Position numbers and translations under genes: made by a program | Shown: one piece after another, positions 1-8,723 of the stretch | Layout of the letters: the number at the start of each line of letters is the position of its first letter | Position numbering within the stretch: the first letter of the stretch is position 1 | Notes under the pieces: model-generated | Seen by the model: the letters and a program-made list of their open reading frames with translations, nothing else | Databases searched by the model: none | Told to the model about the DNA's origin: nothing | Source: Actinokineospora alba | Lineage (GTDB): Bacteria; Actinomycetota; Actinomycetes; Mycobacteriales; Pseudonocardiaceae | Direction of reading: 5' to 3' | NCBI RefSeq assembly: GCF_004362515.1 | Contig: NZ_SNXU01000001.1 | Span: forward strand, 6,572,001-6,636,000 | Length of the DNA stretch: 64,000 nucleotides

Positions 1-544
1 AGTAGTTCACACTGACCGGCCAGGACCCCGTGGGCGGGCTCCAGCCCTGCAGGGACGCCGGGATGCCGACCCGGTTGTAGCAGTTGATCACCTGGAAGTG
101 CAGGTGCGGCGCGGTGGCGGCCCCGGTGCCGCCCGACCAGCCGATGACCCGGCCCTGCGGAACCCAGGTGCCCGCGTTGTAGATGGCCCGGTTCAGGTGC
201 GCGTAGTGGGTGCAGGTGCCGTTGGAGTGCCGGATGATCACCTCAATGCCGTTCTGCCAGTACTGCGACCAGTTCGACACGAGGATCTGGCCGCCCTGCG
301 CGGCGGAGACCTCGTAGTTCGCGGGAAGCCCGAAGTCCCACGCGTACTCGTTGTACGGGCCGACGTGGGAGTAGGTGCCCTCCGGCCCCTGGGTCACCCG
401 GTACGCCTCACCCGCCGGGTACGGCAGTTCGTAGTAGTAGTTCGCGGCCGAGGCCTGACCCGCCCCGGCGACCAGCATTCCCGCCGCCAGCAGCGCGCTC
501 ACCATGGTCAGGATCGTGCGCCGCGGCCTGGCTAATCGGTTCAT
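1..544 (-). CDS. Secreted M23 (LytM)-type peptidase, C-terminus off the window
   Basis: The gene reads leftward from ATG at 544-542 and runs off the left edge with about 181 codons visible. Residues 1-33 are a Sec signal peptide: basic start MNRLARPRR, hydrophobic stretch, then AGQASA before the mature NYYYELPYP. The mature part resembles the M23/LytM fold: YAWDFGLP corresponds to the first metal motif and APHLHFQV near residue 155 is the classic HxH motif. The usual His of the first motif appears to be Asn (YNEYAWDFG), so catalytic competence is uncertain. M23 enzymes cleave peptidoglycan cross-bridges; some members are inactive binding modules. The C-terminus is unseen, so an extra wall-binding domain cannot be excluded. 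Confidence 0.75.
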   Translation of the reverse strand, partial: MNRLARPRRTILTMVSALLAAGMLVAGAGQASAANYYYELPYPAGEAYRVTQGPEGTYSHVGPYNEYAWDFGLPANYEVSAAQGGQILVSNWSQYWQNGIEVIIRHSNGTCTHYAHLNRAIYNAGTWVPQGRVIGWSGGTGAATAPHLHFQVINCYNRVGIPASLQGWSPPTGSWPVSVNY

Positions 545-662
545 CGAACGTCCTCTCGTCGCGAAGTCCCTGCTGCGGCAGGGTTATCGAGAGTCGCAGG
601 CCGATTCACGAAGCGTCAACGGATGCGGTGAAATAATCACCGCGGCCGCGACCCTTGAGGGG

Positions 663-1292
663 TCACGTGGCCCGGATGATCCGGCGGTCGATCGCCGCCG
701 CCACCGCGCCCGCCCGGGTGTCGACGCCGAGCTTCGTGTAGATGTGCGACAGGTGCGACTTCACCGTCGCCTCGGACACGAACAGCTCGCGGGCCATCTC
801 CTTGTTTCCCAAGCCGCGCGAGAGCAGTTCGAGGACTTCGACCTCGCGCTCGGTGATCGTCGGCCCCGGCCGGGCGGTCCGGCGGACCAGGGTGGCCGCG
901 ACGGACGGGGCCAGCACCGTCTCCCCGCGCGCCGTCGCCCGGATGCCCGCGAACAACTCCGGGGGCGGGGCGTCCTTGAGCAGGTAGCCGCGGGCGCCTG
1001 CGTCGAGTGCGCGCAGGATGTCGGACTCGGTGTCGTAAGTGGTCAGCACCAGCACTTCCGGCGGCTCGGGCAGACCCCGCAGCCGCGCGGTGATCTCGGC
1101 GCCCCCGGCGGCGGCCGCACCGAGGCTGAGGTCCATCAGCACCACGTCCGGCCGCTGCGATGCCACCGCGCCCAGCGCCGCGTCGAGCCCGTCGGCCTCG
1201 CCGACGACGGACAGGTCGTCCTGCCCGTCGATGAGCGCGCGCAGGCCTGCCCGCACGACGGGATGGTCGTCCACCAGCACGATCCTGATCAC
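663..1292 (-). CDS. NarL/LuxR-family two-component response regulator
   Basis: 209 residues. The N-terminal receiver begins IRIVLVDDHPVVRAGL, with acidic pocket DD at 8-9 and phospho-acceptor Asp in VVLMDLSLG near residue 54. The C-terminal HTH_LuxR (about 145-205) has ITEREVEVLELLSRGLGNKEMA. It overlaps the sensor kinase gene just upstream by 4 nt (start 1292, kinase stop 1289), so the two are almost certainly co-translated as a signal-transduction pair. The target regulon is not visible; the nearest genes are the M23 peptidase and the SMP-30-like protein. Confidence 0.92.
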   Translation of the reverse strand: MIRIVLVDDHPVVRAGLRALIDGQDDLSVVGEADGLDAALGAVASQRPDVVLMDLSLGAAAAGGAEITARLRGLPEPPEVLVLTTYDTESDILRALDAGARGYLLKDAPPPELFAGIRATARGETVLAPSVAATLVRRTARPGPTITEREVEVLELLSRGLGNKEMARELFVSEATVKSHLSHIYTKLGVDTRAGAVAAAIDRRIIRAT

Positions 1293-2488
1293 CTGGCCAC
1301 CTCCAGCGGGAACCGCACCGACACCGTGGTGCCCTCCCCCATCGCGCTCTCCACGTCCGCCCGCCCGCCGAGTTGCTCGGCCCGCTCGCGGATGCCGCGC
1401 AGCCCGCGACCACGCAGCGGGCCGGACGGCGGCTGCCCGGGCTGGAAGCCGCGCCCGTCGTCGCGGATGTCGAGCAGCACCTCGTCGTCGTGGTAGGTCA
1501 GGGTGACCGCCACCCGCGCCGCGCCCGCGTGCTCGCGGACGTTGGCGAGCGCGCCCCGGGCGGTGCTCACCAGCGCGGCGGCGACCTCGGGCCGCAGCGG
1601 CACCGGCGTGCCGTGAACCCGTACCTCGACGTCGAGTCCGGGCGCGGCCTGGGCGGCGGCCCGGCGCAGCGCGGCGGGAAGCGCGGTCCCGGAGCTGTCC
1701 CCGGTCAGCTCGGCCGGGGCCAAGTCCCGCACGACGCGGCGGACCTCGTCGAGACCGTCGCGCGCGGTCGCGGCCGCGGTGCGGACATGGTCGCGCGCCG
1801 TCGCGGGTTCCCTGGTCCAGGACTGCTCGGCGGCCTGCAGCAGCAGGTTGATGCTGGACAACCCCTGTCCGACGGAGTCGTGGATGTCCCGCGAGAGCCG
1901 GGTCCGCTCGGCGAGCGCGCCGGAGCGGCGCTGCTCCTCAGCGAGTTCGGCCTGCGCCTCGGTGAGGTCGTCGAGCAGCCGCTGCCGGGCCCGCGACTCG
2001 CGCTCCAAAGTCCGGTAGGCGATCACGGTGACCAACGCGATCCCGACCGGCCCGGCGACCAGGGTCGGGTCCGGCGCCTCGACGACCCGCCACCACGCCC
2101 CGGCGACGACCAGGGTCATCAGCACCGTCGTGGCGGCCGCCCATCCGAACGGCAGCACCCGCAGCACGGCGAACGCGACCGGCACCGCGCACCAGGCGAA
2201 CGACGGCGCGACCAGGGTGAGCGCGGTCCAAATCGCCACCATCCCGGCAACCCAGGCCGTCGGCCACCACGAGCGGCCGGGCAACAGCGTGCGGGTGGCG
2301 TACGCGAGAGCCAGCACCGCGGCGCCGAGCAGGACGAGCACACCGGTGACGCCCAGGCCGTGCCGGTCGACGTAGCGCACCGCGCCGGTCGCCACCAGGA
2401 CGACCAGCACCACCTGCAGCCAGCGGTCGAGCCTGGCCGCGGGGGCGAGGATGCCGTGTATCCCGTGCGTCGCGCTCTGAGCAGCCAT
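1289..2488 (-). CDS. Membrane sensor histidine kinase, HisKA_3 (NarX/DesK-like)
   Basis: I start at ATG 2488 (MAAQSATHG), giving 399 residues; the open frame continues upstream to 2656 but those 56 residues are Pro/Arg/Ser-rich and look non-coding. About five hydrophobic segments occupy residues 20-150, then a coiled linker, then the dimerisation H-box SRDIHDSVGQGLSS with phospho-His, and a C-terminal HATPase_c with DDGRGF and GRGLRGIRERAEQLGG. This is the usual layout for kinases partnered with NarL-type regulators, as here with the 663-1292 gene. There is no recognisable periplasmic sensor domain, so the signal is probably perceived in or at the membrane. Confidence 0.9.
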   Translation of the reverse strand: MAAQSATHGIHGILAPAARLDRWLQVVLVVLVATGAVRYVDRHGLGVTGVLVLLGAAVLALAYATRTLLPGRSWWPTAWVAGMVAIWTALTLVAPSFAWCAVPVAFAVLRVLPFGWAAATTVLMTLVVAGAWWRVVEAPDPTLVAGPVGIALVTVIAYRTLERESRARQRLLDDLTEAQAELAEEQRRSGALAERTRLSRDIHDSVGQGLSSINLLLQAAEQSWTREPATARDHVRTAAATARDGLDEVRRVVRDLAPAELTGDSSGTALPAALRRAAAQAAPGLDVEVRVHGTPVPLRPEVAAALVSTARGALANVREHAGAARVAVTLTYHDDEVLLDIRDDGRGFQPGQPPSGPLRGRGLRGIRERAEQLGGRADVESAMGEGTTVSVRFPLEVAR

Positions 2489-2627
2489 GATCCGGCCAGC
2501 GTAAGGACTGCGGCGGCTGTCGGCATCATCCGATCGGCTATCCGGGAGTGGCCCGCTGCCCGACGCCGGACGCCCGCGGGCACAGCAGGCTGGAGGCACA
2601 CCTTCCCCGAGTCGAGGAGAACTGACG

Positions 2628-3563
2628 ATGAAGCGTCCGGTCCTGATCGCCACCACCCTGCTCCTGCTGACCGGAGCAGGCGTCGCCGACGCCGACGCCC
2701 GGCCGGACCGCTACCAGCTGCCGGGCGACGCGGGCGGCTCCAAATTCGAGGGCATCGGCGCCGACGAGCGGCGCGGGCTGTTCTACGTCAGCGAGGTCAC
2801 CGGCGGCGAGATCCACCGCGGCTCGTCCGGGTCCGCGCAGGCCGCCGAGTGGCTGACCGGCGACGGCACCGACGGCCGCTTCACCGCCCGCGGGATCACC
2901 GTCGACGCCTTGGGCCGGGTGTACGTCGCCGGCGGCCCGAACGGCATCGGCACCGGCAGGCCGGACCTGTGGGTGTACTCCCCCGACGGCGTCCTGCTGG
3001 CCGCCCTGCGCGCGCCGGGCGCGGACGTGTTCCTCAACGACGTCGCGATCGGCCCGGACGGCGCCGCGTACTTCACCAACTCCAATGACCCCCAGATCTA
3101 CCGCGTCGCGGACGACGGCACCGGCTGGACTGCGACCCGCTGGGCCGACGCGTCCGGTGTGGTCGAGCGGCAGCCGGGATTCAACCTCGGCGGCATCGTG
3201 CTCACCGCAGACCGCGGCGCGTTTGTGGTGGCCCAGGGCAACACGGGCAAGCTGTGGCGGTTCGACGCGGCCACCGGCGCGGTGAGCGCGATCGCGACCG
3301 GCGCCGACCTCGTCAACGCCGACGGCCTGCTCCGCCAGGGCGAGACCCTGACCGTGGTGCGGAACTTCTCCCGGATGCTCGCGACCCTGCGCCTGTCCGC
3401 CGACGGCCGGTCCGCGACCCTGGTGCGCCAGCAGGCGACCGACCCGACCCGGGTGCTCACCACCGCGAAGGCATTGCGCGGGCAGGTGCTTTACGTCGAC
3501 AGCAAGTTCGACGAGCCCACCGCGACGCCGCCGTACGAGATCGTCACCGAGCCGGTCAGCTGA
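2628..3563 (+). CDS. Secreted SMP-30/gluconolactonase-like beta-propeller protein
   Basis: 311 residues with a clear RBS (GAGGAG, about 8 nt before ATG 2628). Residues 1-25 form a signal peptide (KRPVLIATTLLLLTGAGVADADA). The rest has repeated propeller blades: GIGADERRGLFYVSEVTGGEIHRG, GITVDALGRVYVAGG, NDVAIGPDGAAYFTNS and LNLGGIVLTADRG-type strands typical of SMP-30/NHL-like six-bladed propellers. Such proteins are Ca-dependent lactonases or binding proteins; substrate unknown. It is divergent from the two-component operon, with the shared promoter in 2489-2627. Confidence 0.75.
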   Translation: MKRPVLIATTLLLLTGAGVADADARPDRYQLPGDAGGSKFEGIGADERRGLFYVSEVTGGEIHRGSSGSAQAAEWLTGDGTDGRFTARGITVDALGRVYVAGGPNGIGTGRPDLWVYSPDGVLLAALRAPGADVFLNDVAIGPDGAAYFTNSNDPQIYRVADDGTGWTATRWADASGVVERQPGFNLGGIVLTADRGAFVVAQGNTGKLWRFDAATGAVSAIATGADLVNADGLLRQGETLTVVRNFSRMLATLRLSADGRSATLVRQQATDPTRVLTTAKALRGQVLYVDSKFDEPTATPPYEIVTEPVS

Positions 3564-3611
3564 CCTGGGTCGACCTCCCGGTCGGAAGGTCTGGAAAAAC
3601 TTTGGAGCGCG

Positions 3612-3641
3612 TGTCGATCCGAGGGTCGGCTCGATCGTCGC
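3612..3641 (+). promoter_or_regulatory. Candidate ECF42-type promoter before the DGPF gene
   Basis: TGTCGA at 3612-3617 is followed by a CG-rich -10-like block (CGATCGTC, 3632-3639), about 55-80 nt before the YCII/DGPF gene at 3695. As I recall it, the motif described for ECF42 sigma factors is TGTCGA (-35) with a short CGA/TC -10, and these sigma factors drive neighbouring DGPF genes. The adjacent 4157 gene is an ECF42-like sigma factor. The -10 assignment and spacing are my inference. Confidence 0.45.
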
Positions 3642-3694
3642 TTCAGTACAGGCCAGGATGGACCCGGCCGAAGGACCCGAACCGGGAGAACACA

Positions 3695-4114
3695 ATGCGT
3701 TTCATGGTGCTCGTGAAGGCGACCGCGGAATCCGAAGCAGGCGTGCAGCCCAGCGACGAGATGCTGCGCGAGATGATGGCGTTCAACGAGGAGCTGGTCA
3801 AGGCGGGTGTGCTGCTCGCCGGTGAGGGGCTGCACCCGAGCGCGAAGGGCGCCCGGGTCCAGTTCTCCGGGGACAAGCGCACCGTGGTGGACGGCCCGTT
3901 CGCCGAGACCAAGGAGCTGATCGGCGGGTTCTGGCTGCTGGAGGTCAAGTCGCTGGAGGAAGCCGTCGAGTGGGTCAAGCGGGTGCCGAACACCGACGGC
4001 GGCGAGTCGGAGATCGAGATCCGCCAGGTGTTCACCGTCGAGGACTTCGAGAACGCGTCGCCCGAGGTCAAGGCGCACGAGCAGGAGCTGCGGGCGGTCA
4101 TCGGGAACGGCTGA
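3695..4114 (+). CDS. YCII/DGPF-domain protein
   Basis: 139 residues from ATG 3695, preceded by GGGAGAA. It has the YCII-related fold and the signature VDGPFAETKELIGGFW near residues 68-85, the DGPF motif found in proteins encoded beside ECF42 sigma factors. The biochemical role is not established; members are small cytoplasmic alpha/beta-barrel dimers. It lies 42 nt upstream of the sigma factor and probably shares its transcript. The family tie between DGPF proteins and this sigma-factor group is known; direct regulation here is inferred from the promoter-like motif and order. Confidence 0.9.
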   Translation: MRFMVLVKATAESEAGVQPSDEMLREMMAFNEELVKAGVLLAGEGLHPSAKGARVQFSGDKRTVVDGPFAETKELIGGFWLLEVKSLEEAVEWVKRVPNTDGGESEIEIRQVFTVEDFENASPEVKAHEQELRAVIGNG

Positions 4115-4156
4115 CCTGCCTTGCTCGCGCGCATCGGTAGCTGATTTGATCCCGGA

Positions 4157-5401
4157 GTGACGGCTACCGACGCGCGGCGGGCAGTGGAAGCGGTGTGGCG
4201 GATCGAATCCGCCCGCCTGATCGCCGGGCTGGCACGGCAGGTGCGCGACATCGGGCTGGCCGAGGAACTCGCCCAGGACGCCTTGGTCACCGCCCTGGAG
4301 AAGTGGCCGGACACGGGAATCCCGCGCAATCCCGGCGCGTGGCTGATGACCACGGCGAAGAACCGCGCGGTCGACCTGAGCAGGCGCGACCAGAACTACC
4401 AGCGCAAGCTCGAACAGATCGGCCGCGACACCGATAACGACCACACGCCCGACGCGAGCACGGGTGTCGGCGATATCAACGATGACCTGCTGCGCCTGGT
4501 CTTCACCGCCTGCCACCCGGTGCTGAGCACCGAGGCCCAGGTCGCGTTGACGCTGCGGATGCTCGGCGGGCTCACCACCGACGAGATCGCCCGGGCGTTC
4601 CTGGTCGCCGAGTCGACCATCGCCCAGCGGATCGTGCGGGCCAAGAAGACCCTCGCCAAGGCGGGTGTCCCGTTCGAAGTCCCGCCCGAGGACGAACGCG
4701 ACGCCCGCCTGGCGGCCGTGCTCGGCGTGATCTACCTGATCTTCAACGAGGGGTACTCCGCCACCGCGGGCCAGGACCTGATGCGGCCCGCGCTCTGCGC
4801 GGACGCGCTGCGCCTGGCCAGGGTCCTCGCCGGTCTCATGCCGCGCGAGGCCGAGGTGCACGGGTTGGTGGCACTGCTGGAGATCCAGGCGTCGCGCGCG
4901 AAGTCCCGGGTCGGCTCCGACGGCGAGCCCGTGCTGCTGCTGGCGCAGGACCGCGCCCGCTGGGACCAGCTGCTGATCCGGCGCGGCCTCGCCGCGCTGA
5001 AGACCGCCGAAACCCTCGGCGGCCTGGGCCGCCCGTACACGCTGCAGGCGTCGATCGCCGCCTGCCACGCCAACGCCCGCACCCCCGAGGACACCAACTG
5101 GCTGCGGATCGCCGGCCTCTACGAAGCGTTGGCCTTGGTCGCGCCGTCACCCATCGTGGAGCTCAACCACGCCGTCGCGATCGGCATGGCCTTCGGCCCG
5201 GCCGTCGGGCTCGAGCTGCTCGACGAGCTGCGGGACGAGCCCACCCTGAAGGACTACCACCTGCTGCCCAGCACCCGCGGCGACCTGCTGGCCAAACTCG
5301 GCCGCACCGACGAGGCCCGCGCCGAATTCGAACGCGCCGCCGGGCTCACCCGCAACGAACGCGAGCGCGCGCTCCTGCTCAGCCGAGTCGCCGCGCAGTG
5401 A
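4157..5401 (+). CDS. ECF42-type RNA polymerase sigma factor with long C-terminal TPR-like extension
   Basis: 414 residues, GTG start at 4157. The N-terminal 180 residues hold sigma-70 region 2 (EELAQDALVTALEKWPDTG, NPGAWLMTTAKNRAVDLSRR) and region 4 (LTLRMLGGLTTDEIARAFLVAESTIAQRIVRAKK). The remaining 230 residues form the helical extension of the ECF42 class (FNEGYSATAG, LCADALRLARVLAGLMP, ELNHAVAIGMAFGP), ending in TPR-like repeats (GDLLAKLGRTDEARAEFERA). In this class the extension is reported to be needed for activity, and no anti-sigma gene is adjacent, consistent with that. Partner: the DGPF gene just upstream. Confidence 0.9.
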   Translation: MTATDARRAVEAVWRIESARLIAGLARQVRDIGLAEELAQDALVTALEKWPDTGIPRNPGAWLMTTAKNRAVDLSRRDQNYQRKLEQIGRDTDNDHTPDASTGVGDINDDLLRLVFTACHPVLSTEAQVALTLRMLGGLTTDEIARAFLVAESTIAQRIVRAKKTLAKAGVPFEVPPEDERDARLAAVLGVIYLIFNEGYSATAGQDLMRPALCADALRLARVLAGLMPREAEVHGLVALLEIQASRAKSRVGSDGEPVLLLAQDRARWDQLLIRRGLAALKTAETLGGLGRPYTLQASIAACHANARTPEDTNWLRIAGLYEALALVAPSPIVELNHAVAIGMAFGPAVGLELLDELRDEPTLKDYHLLPSTRGDLLAKLGRTDEARAEFERAAGLTRNERERALLLSRVAAQ

Positions 5402-5436
5402 CCCAGCCAGACCGCTTGTGACCTGGGTTACACTGC

Positions 5437-7788
5437 GTGACTCTCATCGAGTCGACGGGCCACGGTGGAATATTGAGCGCAGCGATGGTGGTTGAGGGCG
5501 TGCCGGCGGGCAGACCCGTCGACCTCACCAGCTATTTCGGCAGGCGGCACGAGATCGCCGAGGCACGGCGGCTGCTGGGCACGGTCCGGCTGGTCACGCT
5601 CACCGGTCCGGGCGGCGTGGGCAAGACCCGGCTGGCGGGCCGGATCGCCGCGGGCGCCCAGAAACAGTTCCGCGACGGGGTCACCTTCGTCGAGCTGGCC
5701 GAGCTGCGCGATCCCGCCCTGCTGGCCAACCTGGTCGCCGACCGGCTCGGCCTGCGCGACCAGTCGGCGCGGGCGGCGGCCGACACCCTCATCGAGCATC
5801 TGCGCACCCGGTCCACGCTGCTGGTGCTGGACAACTGCGAACACCTGGTGGGCGCCTGCGCCGATCTCGTCGACAAGCTGATCGTGTCCTGCCCGAAGCT
5901 GGTGATCCTGGCGACCAGCAGGCAGTCGCTCAGCGTCGAGGGCGAACACCTGCTGATGGTGCCGCCGCTCTCGGTGCCGCGCGGCGAGGATGTGCGCTCC
6001 CCCGACGAACTGGCGAAATACGACGCCGCGCGGCTGTTCGTCGACCGGGCGACCGCGGTGCTGCCATCGTTCGCGGTCACCGACGAGAACTGCGCCGACC
6101 TCGCGCGATTATGCGAGCGCCTCGAGGGCCTGCCGCTGGCCATCGAGCTGGCCGCCGTGCGGTGCCGGTCGATGTCGGTGCGCCAGATGGTCGAGCGGCT
6201 CTCGAAGCGACTTTCCCTGCTCACCGTGGGCACGCGCACGGCCCCTCGCCGCCAGCAGACGTTGCGCGCCATGATCGACTGGAGCTACTCGCTCTGCTCC
6301 CGCCCCGAGCAACTGGTATGGGAGCGCGCCTCGGTTTTCTCCGGGACCTTCGACCTCGAAGCGGCCGAGCACGTGTGCGGCGGTCCGGGGGTCGAGCGGA
6401 CCCAGGTGCTCGACCTGGTCGACGGGCTGCTGGACAAGTCGGTGCTGGTCCGCGACGAGCACGGCGGGGTCGCCCGCTTCCGGATGTTGGAAACGCTGCG
6501 GGAGTACGCCCAGGACTGCCTCGACCGCGCGGGCGACCGGGCACGGGTGTCGCGGCTGCACCGCGACTGGTACGCCGGGCTGACCGCGAGGTTCGAGGCC
6601 GAGTGGCACGGCCCGCGGCAGGTGGCCTGGGTGGACCGGCTGCGCCAGGATCACGCGAACCTGCGCGTGGCGCTCGACTTCTGCGTCAACGACCCCGCCG
6701 ACGCGGTGGTGGGCCTGCGAATGGCCACCCGCGTCGACGACTACTGGGGCATCCGCGGCTTCCACACCGAGGCCCGCCTGTGGCTCGACCGCGCACTGGC
6801 CGCGGCGGCCCCTGACGCACCGCAACGCGTTGCGGCGCTTCGGATGTCCGGCTGGTTCGCGCTCCTGCAGGGCGACATCCCGACCGGGATCGACCGGCTG
6901 ACACAGGCGGGCGAACTCGTGGCGGCCACCGGCGACCCGGTCCAGGAGGCGTACCTGGCCCACGCCTGGGGCATGGCGGCGCTGTTCAGCGGCGACCTGA
7001 CCAAGGCCGCCGAGGCGTTCGCGCGGGTGCTGCCCACCTTCCGCGAACACGGCGAACTGCGCGGTGAGCTGTTCACGCTGTTCATCTACGGGTACACGCT
7101 CGGCCTCGCAGGCGACCCGGCCGCGGGTCGGACGATGCTCCAGGAGGCCATCGACCGCAGCACGGCGATCGGCGAGAGTTTCTGGCGGGCCTGGGCGCTG
7201 TGGGGCCTGTCGCAGGTCGAGATCACCTATGGCGACGTGGAGGCGGCGGACCAGGCGGCCAAGGAGGCGCTGCGGCTGGAACGGGAGTTCGGCAACCGCC
7301 TCGGCGAGGCGTTCAGCACCGACCTGCTCGCCTGGGTCGCGCAGCGGCAGGGCAGGCCGGTGCGGGCCGCGATGCTGCTGGGCGCGGCCAGCGCGATCTG
7401 GTCGGCGATCGGCAGTTCACCGAGCCTGTCCGCGGTGTTCGACCAGCCGCACCGCGAGTACCTGGAACTGAACCGGCAGTGCCTCGGCGCACCCGCGTTC
7501 CAGAAGGCGTTCGCCGAGGGGAGCGCACTGCCCAGCGACCTCGCGATGCACTACGCGCTGGAAGAGGACACGAGCGAGCCCACGGCCGACTCCGACCGGT
7601 CGACCCTGTTGACCAAGCGTGAGGTCGAGATCGCCCGGCTGGTCGCGGAGGGCCTGACCAACCGGGAGATCGCCGCGCGGCTCACCATCGCCCAGCGCAC
7701 CGCCGAATCGCATGTCGCGCACATCCTGACCAAACTCGAATTCACCACCCGCACCCAGATCGCCGTGTGGGTCGCGAGCGGCGGCTGA
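5437..7788 (+). CDS. STAND ATPase / LuxR-type transcriptional regulator
   Basis: Up to 783 residues. The open frame begins at GTG 5437; ATG 5485 (MVVEGVPAGRP) is an equally good start. An NB-ARC/AAA-like ATPase with Walker A GPGGVGKTRLA and Walker B TLLVLDNCEHL occupies roughly residues 35-300, followed by TPR-like helical repeats and a C-terminal HTH_LuxR (TKREVEIARLVAEGLTNREIA). This architecture belongs to large actinobacterial ATP-dependent regulators. It is a clear paralogue of the gene at 61611-63950, and both sit beside a YCII gene. Target unknown. Confidence 0.88.
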   Translation: MTLIESTGHGGILSAAMVVEGVPAGRPVDLTSYFGRRHEIAEARRLLGTVRLVTLTGPGGVGKTRLAGRIAAGAQKQFRDGVTFVELAELRDPALLANLVADRLGLRDQSARAAADTLIEHLRTRSTLLVLDNCEHLVGACADLVDKLIVSCPKLVILATSRQSLSVEGEHLLMVPPLSVPRGEDVRSPDELAKYDAARLFVDRATAVLPSFAVTDENCADLARLCERLEGLPLAIELAAVRCRSMSVRQMVERLSKRLSLLTVGTRTAPRRQQTLRAMIDWSYSLCSRPEQLVWERASVFSGTFDLEAAEHVCGGPGVERTQVLDLVDGLLDKSVLVRDEHGGVARFRMLETLREYAQDCLDRAGDRARVSRLHRDWYAGLTARFEAEWHGPRQVAWVDRLRQDHANLRVALDFCVNDPADAVVGLRMATRVDDYWGIRGFHTEARLWLDRALAAAAPDAPQRVAALRMSGWFALLQGDIPTGIDRLTQAGELVAATGDPVQEAYLAHAWGMAALFSGDLTKAAEAFARVLPTFREHGELRGELFTLFIYGYTLGLAGDPAAGRTMLQEAIDRSTAIGESFWRAWALWGLSQVEITYGDVEAADQAAKEALRLEREFGNRLGEAFSTDLLAWVAQRQGRPVRAAMLLGAASAIWSAIGSSPSLSAVFDQPHREYLELNRQCLGAPAFQKAFAEGSALPSDLAMHYALEEDTSEPTADSDRSTLLTKREVEIARLVAEGLTNREIAARLTIAQRTAESHVAHILTKLEFTTRTQIAVWVASGG

Positions 7789-7791
7789 GGG

Positions 7792-8340
7792 CTACACCCG
7801 TTCGAGCGGCAGATGCGGCGGCGGGGGCGGCTCGACCTGGATCGGGTCGCCCGCCTCGATCCGGCCGCCGTGCCGCACGATGGCCATGATCCCCGATTTG
7901 CGCACCAGGCGACCGTCGGCGCCCAGGTAGGCGACCTGCTTGAGCAGTCCGGGCTGGAATACGTTGATCTGGGCGCACGGGTTGCGCAACCCGGTCACCT
8001 CGACCACGGCGTCGGCGCCGAGCCGCAGGATCGTGTGCCGGGGCAGGCCCAGCAGATCGATCCCACGGGTGGTGACGTTCTCCCCGAGCTGCCCGGGGTC
8101 GACCCGAAAGCCGTCGCGGGCCAACTCCTCGAACAGTTCCTCGTGGATGAGGTGGACTTGGCGCAGGTTGGGCTGGGTCGGATCGACGGCGACCCGCGAT
8201 CGGTGTTGGACCGTCACTCCCGCGTGCGCGTCACCCTCGACCCCGAGCCCGGCGAGCAGGGTGATAGATGGGATGACCGGCTTGCTGAAGCGGTGCCCAC
8301 CATCCCGACAGACAGCGACGACCGTGCCGAGGTCAGACAC
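7792..8340 (-). CDS. MOSC-domain protein
   Basis: 182 residues. The MOSC signature is visible: GDAHAG near residue 37, QVHLIHEELFEEL, GQLGENVTTRGIDLLGLPRHTILRLG and VTGLRNPCAQINVFQPGL with the conserved Cys. MOSC proteins are sulfur-carrier or molybdenum-cofactor-linked enzymes, often reducing N-hydroxylated substrates when fused to other domains; this one stands alone. It is convergent with the STAND-LuxR gene, whose stop is only 3 nt away. Confidence 0.9.
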   Translation of the reverse strand: MSDLGTVVAVCRDGGHRFSKPVIPSITLLAGLGVEGDAHAGVTVQHRSRVAVDPTQPNLRQVHLIHEELFEELARDGFRVDPGQLGENVTTRGIDLLGLPRHTILRLGADAVVEVTGLRNPCAQINVFQPGLLKQVAYLGADGRLVRKSGIMAIVRHGGRIEAGDPIQVEPPPPPHLPLERV

Positions 8341-8383
8341 CCGAGTGACTCCTTTGGTCGCTTCACCGTGGACCTCCAGGATG

Positions 8384-8472
8384 CCCGACCCGACGAACCG
8401 GTCGGGTTAACCCATTCGGCCTAATTCAGGAGAGGCGTGGCAGAACCGCGTCACAGTCGCGGGGTTCGCGAC
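8384..8472. other. Two stem-loops in the MOSC / small-ORF intergenic region
   Basis: CCCGACC (8384-8390) pairs with GGTCGGG (8400-8406) across a 9-nt loop, and GTCGCG (8456-8461) pairs with CGCGAC (8467-8472) across a 5-nt loop. They lie between the MOSC start (8340) and the small ORF at 8527. Without a U-tract they are not obvious terminators; operator or leader structure is possible. Confidence 0.4.
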
Positions 8473-8526
8473 TTCCACAGGTGAGACCGGGAGTAACACC
8501 CGGACCTGACGAAGGGGTGAACCCTG

Positions 8527-8667
8527 ATGACCTCGACCGAGCTGCTGACCAGCCCTGAAGCGCCCACCGCCGAAACCGCACCCAGCGGACGAGACGAGTC
8601 GGGGTGGACCCCCCTGTTCGACGCACTGTGCGCCGAACTGGGCCATCCGATCGGAACTCCCGCATGA
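8527..8667 (+). CDS. Small hypothetical protein, 46 residues
   Basis: ATG 8527 is preceded by GAAGGGGTG at good RBS distance and runs 46 codons to TGA 8665-8667. The peptide is Thr/Pro/Glu-rich in its first half (MTSTELLTSPEAPTAE) and ends in a short amphipathic stretch (WTPLFDALCAELG). Its stop overlaps an in-frame ATG (8664) of the STAS gene in an ATGA arrangement, which would allow coupled translation. I recognise no family; support is the RBS, codon use and junction. Confidence 0.5.
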   Translation: MTSTELLTSPEAPTAETAPSGRDESGWTPLFDALCAELGHPIGTPA

Positions 8668-8723
8668 CGCCCACGCGGTCAGCGTGGCCCACCCGGGGGC
8701 GAACGGCAGGAAGGACGCGACAG

